From the NCBI RefSeq assembly GCF_009391885.1, contig NZ_VZII01000042.1, positions 1-64,000 on the forward strand: a DNA stretch of 64,000 nt. The letters run 5' to 3'. This DNA comes from Pseudomonas sp. MN1F (GTDB lineage: Bacteria > Pseudomonadota > Gammaproteobacteria > Pseudomonadales > Pseudomonadaceae). The notes below the pieces were generated by a model, which saw nothing but the letters and a program-made list of their open reading frames with translations, ran no database searches and had not been told where the DNA came from. This document shows positions 60,178 through 64,000 of the stretch, in pieces. Numbering within the stretch: position 1 is the first letter of the stretch; each line of letters opens with the position of its first letter. The translations under genes were made by a program, and so were the position numbers.

Positions 60178-61291
60178 TGCGGAAGGTCATCTCTTCGATG
60201 GCGAGTTGGGCAGTCTCCGCTTCTTCGCGGGCCTTGAGGATGATGCCGTGGTCAGGCGACTTGGCGCACACCGGGTCGGCCTTGCTGGCATCGCCGGTCA
60301 GCATGAAGGCCTGGCAACGGCAGCCGCCGAAGTCCTTTTCCTTCTCGTCGCACGAACGGCACGGCTCGGGCATCCAGTCGTTGCCGCGGAAGCGGTTGAA
60401 GCCGAACGAGTCGTACCAGATGTGGTGCAGGTCATGGTCGCGCACGTTGGGGAACTGCACCGGCAATTGCCGGGCGCCGTGACAGGGCAGGGCAGTACCG
60501 TCCGGCGTGATGGTCAGGAACAGGCTGCCCCAACCGTTCATGCAGGCTTTCGGGCGCTCCTCGTAGTAGTCCGGGGTGACGAAGATCAGCTTGCACGGGC
60601 TGCCTTCGGCCTTGAGCTTTTCCCGGTACTCGTTGGTGATGCGTTCGGCACGTTCGAGCTGCGCGCGGGTCGGCAGCAGGCCCAGGCGGTTGAGGTGCGC
60701 CCAGCCGTAGAACTGGCAGGTGGCAAGCTCGACGAAGTCGGCTTCAAGGGCGATGCACAGCTCGATGATGCGGTCGATCTTGTCGATGTTGTGCCGGTGG
60801 GTGACGAAGTTGAGCACCATCGGATAGCCGTGGGCCTTCACCGCACGGGCCATCTCCAGCTTCTGCGCGAAAGCCTTCTTCGAGCCGGCCAGCAGGTTGT
60901 TGACCTGCTCGTCACTGGCCTGGAAGCTGATCTGGATATGGTCCAGCCCGGCCTCCTTGAAGGCGGCGATGCGCGCTTCGGTCAGGCCAATGCCGGAGGT
61001 GATCAGGTTGGTGTAGTAGCCCAGTCGGCGGGCCTCGCCGATCAGCTCGGCGAGGTCCTGGCGCACCAGCGGCTCACCACCGGAGAAGCCGATCTGCGCG
61101 GCGCCCATCTCGCGGGCTTCGGCCATCACCTTGAACCACTGTGCAGTGCTCAGCTCCTGGCCCTGGGCGGCGAAGTCCAGCGGGTTGGAGCAATATGGGC
61201 ACTGCAGCGGGCAGCGGTAGGTCAGCTCGGCCAGCAGCCACAGCGGCAGGCCGACCGGCACCTCAGGCGAGGACGATCCAGTGTTCGGCAC
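60143..61291 (-). CDS. pqqE: PqqA peptide cyclase (radical SAM)
   Basis: A 382-residue radical-SAM/SPASM enzyme that links Glu and Tyr of PqqA, the first step of PQQ synthesis. The SAM cluster motif YRCPLQCPYCSNP has Cys27, Cys31 and Cys34; SPASM cysteines are in the C-terminal part (MPEPCRSCDEKEKDFGGCRC). The start is GTG at 61291, which overlaps pqqD by 29 bases; the longer frame to 61384 is inside pqqD. It needs PqqD as a peptide chaperone. Confidence 0.95.
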   Translation of the reverse strand: MPNTGSSSPEVPVGLPLWLLAELTYRCPLQCPYCSNPLDFAAQGQELSTAQWFKVMAEAREMGAAQIGFSGGEPLVRQDLAELIGEARRLGYYTNLITSGIGLTEARIAAFKEAGLDHIQISFQASDEQVNNLLAGSKKAFAQKLEMARAVKAHGYPMVLNFVTHRHNIDKIDRIIELCIALEADFVELATCQFYGWAHLNRLGLLPTRAQLERAERITNEYREKLKAEGSPCKLIFVTPDYYEERPKACMNGWGSLFLTITPDGTALPCHGARQLPVQFPNVRDHDLHHIWYDSFGFNRFRGNDWMPEPCRSCDEKEKDFGGCRCQAFMLTGDASKADPVCAKSPDHGIILKAREEAETAQLAIEEMTFRNERNSRVIVRG

Positions 61292-61538
61292 GGGCCACCT
61301 CCATGAATTGCTCGATGTCGTCGGCGACTTCGGGCACACCAGGGAATTGGTGTTCGAGGTCTTTGATGATCGCCGCCACGTCACGCTTGCCGTCGATCAA
61401 CCCGCCGATCAGGCCGGCGCTGTCATTGAGCTTGATCATGCCCTCGGGGTAGAGCAGCACATGGCCCTTCTGCGCCGGCTCGTACTGGAAGCGGTAGCCG
61501 GGGCGCCAGTTTGGCACTTGCTTGCGGTCAAAATTCAT
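61263..61538 (-). CDS. pqqD: PqqD, PqqA-binding chaperone
   Basis: A 91-residue protein that holds PqqA for PqqE. It begins MNFDRKQVPNWRPGYRFQ and contains the winged-helix-like fold with VLLYPEGMIKLNDSAG. The ATG at 61538 overlaps the pqqC stop codon (ATGA). Its 3' end overlaps pqqE's start. Confidence 0.95.
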   Translation of the reverse strand: MNFDRKQVPNWRPGYRFQYEPAQKGHVLLYPEGMIKLNDSAGLIGGLIDGKRDVAAIIKDLEHQFPGVPEVADDIEQFMEVARAEHWIVLA

Positions 61539-62290
61539 AGGGCGATCCCCTTGTGCCAAACCCGTTGCCGGGTGACGGTGTGGTAAGGCGGGCGGTTCAG
61601 CTCGTAGGCCATGCTCATGGCGTCGAGCATGCTCCAGAGGATATCCAGCTTGAACTGCAGGATTTCCAGCATACGCTCCTGGCCCGCGCGGGTGGTGTAG
61701 TGCTGCAAGGTGATCGCCAGGCCGTGCTCGACGTCACGCCGGGCCTGGCCCAGGCGGGTGCGGAAGTACTCGTAGCCGGCCGGGTCGATCCACGGGTAGT
61801 GTTGCGGCCAACTGTCCAGGCGCGACTGGTGGATCTGCGGGGCGAACAGCTCGGTCAGCGAGCTGCTGGCCGCTTCCTGCCAGCTGGCGCGGCGAGCGAA
61901 GTTGACGTAGGCATCGACGGCAAAGCGCACGCCGGGCAGTACCAGCTCCTGGGAGCGCAGCTGGTCGGGGTCGAGGCCGACCGCCTGGCCCAGGCGCAGC
62001 CAGGCTTCGATACCGCCGTCCTCGCCGGGCGCGCCGTCATGGTCGAGCAGGCGCTGGATCCACTCGCGGCGCACCTCGCGGTCCGGGCAGTTGGCCAGGA
62101 TCGCGGCATCCTTCATCGGGATGTTGACCTGGTAGTAGAAGCGGTTGGCCACCCAGCCCTGAATCTGTTCGCGGGTGGCGCGGCCTTGGTACATCGCCAC
62201 ATGGTACGGGTGGTGGATGTGGTAGTAGGCGCCCTTGGCGCGCAGGGCCTGCTCGAACTCGGCAGGTGACATTGGCAGTGCGTCGCTCAC
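61535..62290 (-). CDS. pqqC: PqqC, pyrroloquinoline-quinone synthase
   Basis: A 251-residue cofactor-free oxidase that completes the ring closure of PQQ. Signatures: YYHIHHPYHVAMYQGRATRE with its active-site histidines, WVANRFYYQVNIPMKDAA, and LAITLQHYTTRAGQERML near the C terminus. It starts 10 bases after the pqqB stop. Confidence 0.96.
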   Translation of the reverse strand: MSDALPMSPAEFEQALRAKGAYYHIHHPYHVAMYQGRATREQIQGWVANRFYYQVNIPMKDAAILANCPDREVRREWIQRLLDHDGAPGEDGGIEAWLRLGQAVGLDPDQLRSQELVLPGVRFAVDAYVNFARRASWQEAASSSLTELFAPQIHQSRLDSWPQHYPWIDPAGYEYFRTRLGQARRDVEHGLAITLQHYTTRAGQERMLEILQFKLDILWSMLDAMSMAYELNRPPYHTVTRQRVWHKGIAL

Positions 62291-62299
62291 GGGGCCTCC

Positions 62300-63211
62300 T
62301 TACAACTCGATGCTCATGCCGTCGAAGGCGACTTCGACGCCGCGGCGCTGGACTTCGGCGCGCTCGGGGGAGTCTTCGTCGAGGATCGGGTTGGTGTTGT
62401 TGATGTGGATAAGCACCTTGCGCTGGCGCGGGAAACCGTCGAGCACTTCGAGCATGCCGCCCGGGCCATTCTGCGCCAGGTGGCCCATCTCGCGGCCGGT
62501 GCGGGTGCCGACACCGCGGCGCTGCATTTCATCATCCTCCCACAGCGTGCCGTCGACCAGCAGGCAGTCGGCGTCGTGCATCATCTGCAGCAGCTTGGCA
62601 TCGACCTGGCCAAGGCCGGGGGCGTAGAACAGCTTGCCGCCGCTGCGCGTGTCCTCGACCAACAGGCCAAGGTTGTCGCCCGGGTGTGGGTCGAAGCGGT
62701 GCGGCGAGTAGGGCGGCGCGGCGCTGCGCAGGGGGAAGGGGGTGAACCTGAGGTTGGGGCAGGCGTCGATGACGAAGCTGCCTTCGAGCTCGATGCGGTT
62801 CCACTGCAGGCCACCGTTCCAGTGGCTGAGCATGTTGAACAGCGGGAAGCCGGTGGTCAGGTCCTGGTGGACCATGTCGGTGCACCAGACCTGGTGCGGG
62901 CAGCCTTCACGCAGGCTGAGCAGGCCGGTGGTGTGGTCGATCTGGCTGTCGAGCAGGACGATGGCGTTGATCCCGGTATCGCGCAGGGCACGCGCCGGCT
63001 GCATCGGCGCGAAGGCCTGGAGCTGGGCGCGAATGTCGGGCGAGGCATTGCACAGGATCCAGTGCTCACCGTCGTCGGACAGGGCGATGGACGACTGGGT
63101 GCGTGCCGTGGCGCGCAGGCTGCCGTCGCGATAGCCCTTGCAGTTGACGCAGTTGCAGTTCCACTGCGGGAAACCACCACCGGCGGCGGAACCGAGAATC
63201 TGGATGTACAT
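62300..63211 (-). CDS. pqqB: PqqB, metallo-beta-lactamase-fold PQQ biosynthesis protein
   Basis: A 303-residue metallo-beta-lactamase-fold protein that hydroxylates the linked peptide intermediate. The N terminus has LGSAAGGGFPQWNCNCVNC with the Cys pair for a structural zinc. The metal site is DSQIDHTTGLLSLREG rather than the canonical HxHxDH, as is usual in PqqB. The ATG at 63211 gives the family start (MYIQILGSAA). Confidence 0.95.
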   Translation of the reverse strand: MYIQILGSAAGGGFPQWNCNCVNCKGYRDGSLRATARTQSSIALSDDGEHWILCNASPDIRAQLQAFAPMQPARALRDTGINAIVLLDSQIDHTTGLLSLREGCPHQVWCTDMVHQDLTTGFPLFNMLSHWNGGLQWNRIELEGSFVIDACPNLRFTPFPLRSAAPPYSPHRFDPHPGDNLGLLVEDTRSGGKLFYAPGLGQVDAKLLQMMHDADCLLVDGTLWEDDEMQRRGVGTRTGREMGHLAQNGPGGMLEVLDGFPRQRKVLIHINNTNPILDEDSPERAEVQRRGVEVAFDGMSIEL

Positions 63212-63242
63212 GGCCACTCCTTTCTGCGAAAAGCCGTATCCG

Positions 63243-63276
63243 AAAAACGACGACGCCCCGGCGGGCCGAGGCGTCG
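63243..63276 (-). terminator. Attenuating terminator between pqqA and pqqB
   Basis: On the minus strand CGACGCC and GGCGTCG pair, followed by TCGTTTTTC. It lies 17 bases after the pqqA stop. Partial termination here would give much more PqqA mRNA than pqqB-E mRNA, which suits a precursor peptide. Confidence 0.8.
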
Positions 63277-63292
63277 AACCGCAAAGCAGGGC

Positions 63293-63364
63293 TTAGCGGT
63301 TGGCGAAGTACATGGTCACTTCGAAGCCGATACGCAGGTCAGTGTATGCAGGTTTGGTCCACAT
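63293..63364 (-). CDS. pqqA: PqqA, precursor peptide of PQQ
   Basis: A 23-residue peptide, too short for ordinary ORF calls. It begins [16 protein letters not shown] and contains the essential Glu15 and Tyr19 (EVTMY), which become PQQ. The ATG at 63364 has a perfect AAGGAGAACG upstream. It is the first gene of pqqABCDE here, and pqqF lies upstream in the same direction. Confidence 0.97.
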
Positions 63365-63444
63365 GGGCGTTCTCCTTCCGGATGGGGTTGGGGTGCTTCA
63401 GCTACTCATTGGGTGCCACCTGGAGCAGGAGGTTCCGTTGGCTG

Positions 63445-63458
63445 AGATAGCGTTATCT
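63445..63458. promoter_or_regulatory. Palindrome in the pqqA promoter region
   Basis: AGATAGCGTTATCT has 5-base arms (AGATA / TATCT) around GCGT. It lies 80-94 bases upstream of pqqA in the AT-rich pqqF-pqqA spacer. A regulator site or a -10 region is possible; not assigned. Confidence 0.4.
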
Positions 63459-63533
63459 TACAAGAAAAATTTGTACTGAAAGGTTAATTCTTTGATAAGC
63501 GCCCTTGCAGTAAACGTAACAATCCCCGCGAAA

Positions 63534-64000
63534 TCAGTGCCAGGAGGCATCTGGCGCGGCGCAGTTGGCCAGGCAAAGCCAGGCGCAATCGGTACCGAGC
63601 AGGTCGCCTAGCAGGCCGTCCAGATCTGCTTGTTGCGTCATCAGGATAGACCGCTGCAGCGCACGTAGGTCGCCCGGCTGTGTGGCCAGGTGTGTCTGCC
63701 ATGCCCATTCGGCGACCTCGGCGTTGGCCATGGCCGGTTCGTCGAACTGATCGGCCAGTGCCTGGCGAGCATGGGCGTCGAGTGTGACGCCCTGGCCTAG
63801 AAGTTCGCGCAGGTGAGCGAGGATTTCGGCCTGGCTGGCATGCGGCGACTGCACGCCGAACAGCAGGCCACCGATGCCTTCGACCTGACGGAAGGTACTG
63901 AAAACCGCGTAGCCCAATTGCAGTTCGACCCGCAGGCGTTGATACACCGGACCTTGCAGCAGCTGCGCCAGCAGGCGACCACTGGCTTGCCGCGCGGCAG
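63534..64000 (-). CDS. pqqF: PqqF, M16-type peptidase (3' part)
   Basis: The last 155 codons of a zinc peptidase of the M16 (pitrilysin) family, cut by the window end. The visible part has QLLQGPVYQRLRVELQLGY and GVQSPHASQAEILAHLRELL, typical of the C-terminal inactive domain of M16 enzymes. PqqF, with PqqG-type partners in some species, cleaves the cross-linked PqqA peptide. The pqqF-A-B-C-D-E order matches P. putida and P. fluorescens. The catalytic HxxEH is in the missing N-terminal part. Confidence 0.9.
   Translation of the reverse strand, partial: AARQASGRLLAQLLQGPVYQRLRVELQLGYAVFSTFRQVEGIGGLLFGVQSPHASQAEILAHLRELLGQGVTLDAHARQALADQFDEPAMANAEVAEWAWQTHLATQPGDLRALQRSILMTQQADLDGLLGDLLGTDCAWLCLANCAAPDASWH

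Overview
The window is a 64-kb chromosomal segment of a fluorescent pseudomonad of the Pseudomonas putida group. The evidence is high GC, short overlapping operons, P. putida-type 35-bp REP elements in the spacers, and a recognisable gene order: aceEF - glnE - waaFCG/rfaP, then an iron-siderophore block, glcB, bioBFHCD, two acyl-CoA dehydrogenases and the pqq cluster. I see no rRNA, tRNA, insertion sequence, integrase or CRISPR array. Almost everything is core genome. The accessory candidates are a large toxin-like gene (23301-26327) and an exported di-heme cytochrome with an AT-rich leader (about 49,320-52,000).

Layout. 1-8.4 kb: a small secreted DUF2780 protein, a PlaP/PuuP-like amine permease, a PlsC-type acyltransferase, an exported retropepsin-like protein, a GST, msrA, and a GAF-PAS-GGDEF-EAL protein with a degenerate GGDEF motif; REP pairs sit in the spacers. 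8.5-13.3 kb: aceF and aceE (pyruvate dehydrogenase), reading leftward, with two near-identical palindromes 52 bp apart upstream. 13.3-23.3 kb: glnE, then a tightly overlapping inner-core LPS operon (waaF, waaC, waaG, rfaP and three more kinase-fold proteins). 23.3-31.9 kb (leftward): the toxin-like protein, then a ferrioxamine-type uptake system in which an ECF sigma factor, a FecR/FoxR anti-sigma, a TonB receptor and a FoxB-like PepSY membrane protein are in one direction behind a Fur box. 31.9-35.3 kb: a DnaQ-type exonuclease with a CBS/DUF294 protein, and a divergent receiver-only response regulator. 35.3-42.2 kb: glcB, an ACT-domain GcvR-like protein, rarD, srkA, a ModE-like regulator and comF. 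42.3-46.7 kb: bioBFHCD behind a BirA-type operator. 46.8-55.4 kb: a small flagellar-rod-like protein, two paralogous acyl-CoA dehydrogenases (the first with a PsrA-type box), the di-heme cytochrome and a membrane diguanylate cyclase. 55.4-55.6 kb: a GacA upstream activating sequence and an RsmY-type regulatory RNA with no protein-coding content. 55.6 kb to the end: the extended pqq locus (LysR regulator, class-III aminotransferase, YqaE peptide, S9 peptidase, pqqE-D-C-B-A, and the 3' end of pqqF), which is the pqqFABCDEM..IH order known from P. fluorescens.

Themes. Central carbon entry and the glyoxylate bypass (aceEF, glcB) both carry TGTAGT/ACTACA elements upstream and may share a regulator. 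Envelope biology (LPS core phosphorylation, siderophore import, exported proteins) dominates 16-31 kb. Fatty-acid oxidation, c-di-GMP signalling and the Gac/Rsm switch are adjacent at 47-56 kb. The strongest discoveries outside the protein genes are the RsmY-type RNA and the BirA, PsrA and Fur sites, each read directly from the sequence. Functional assignments rest on recognised motifs and remembered family knowledge; no database search was run.
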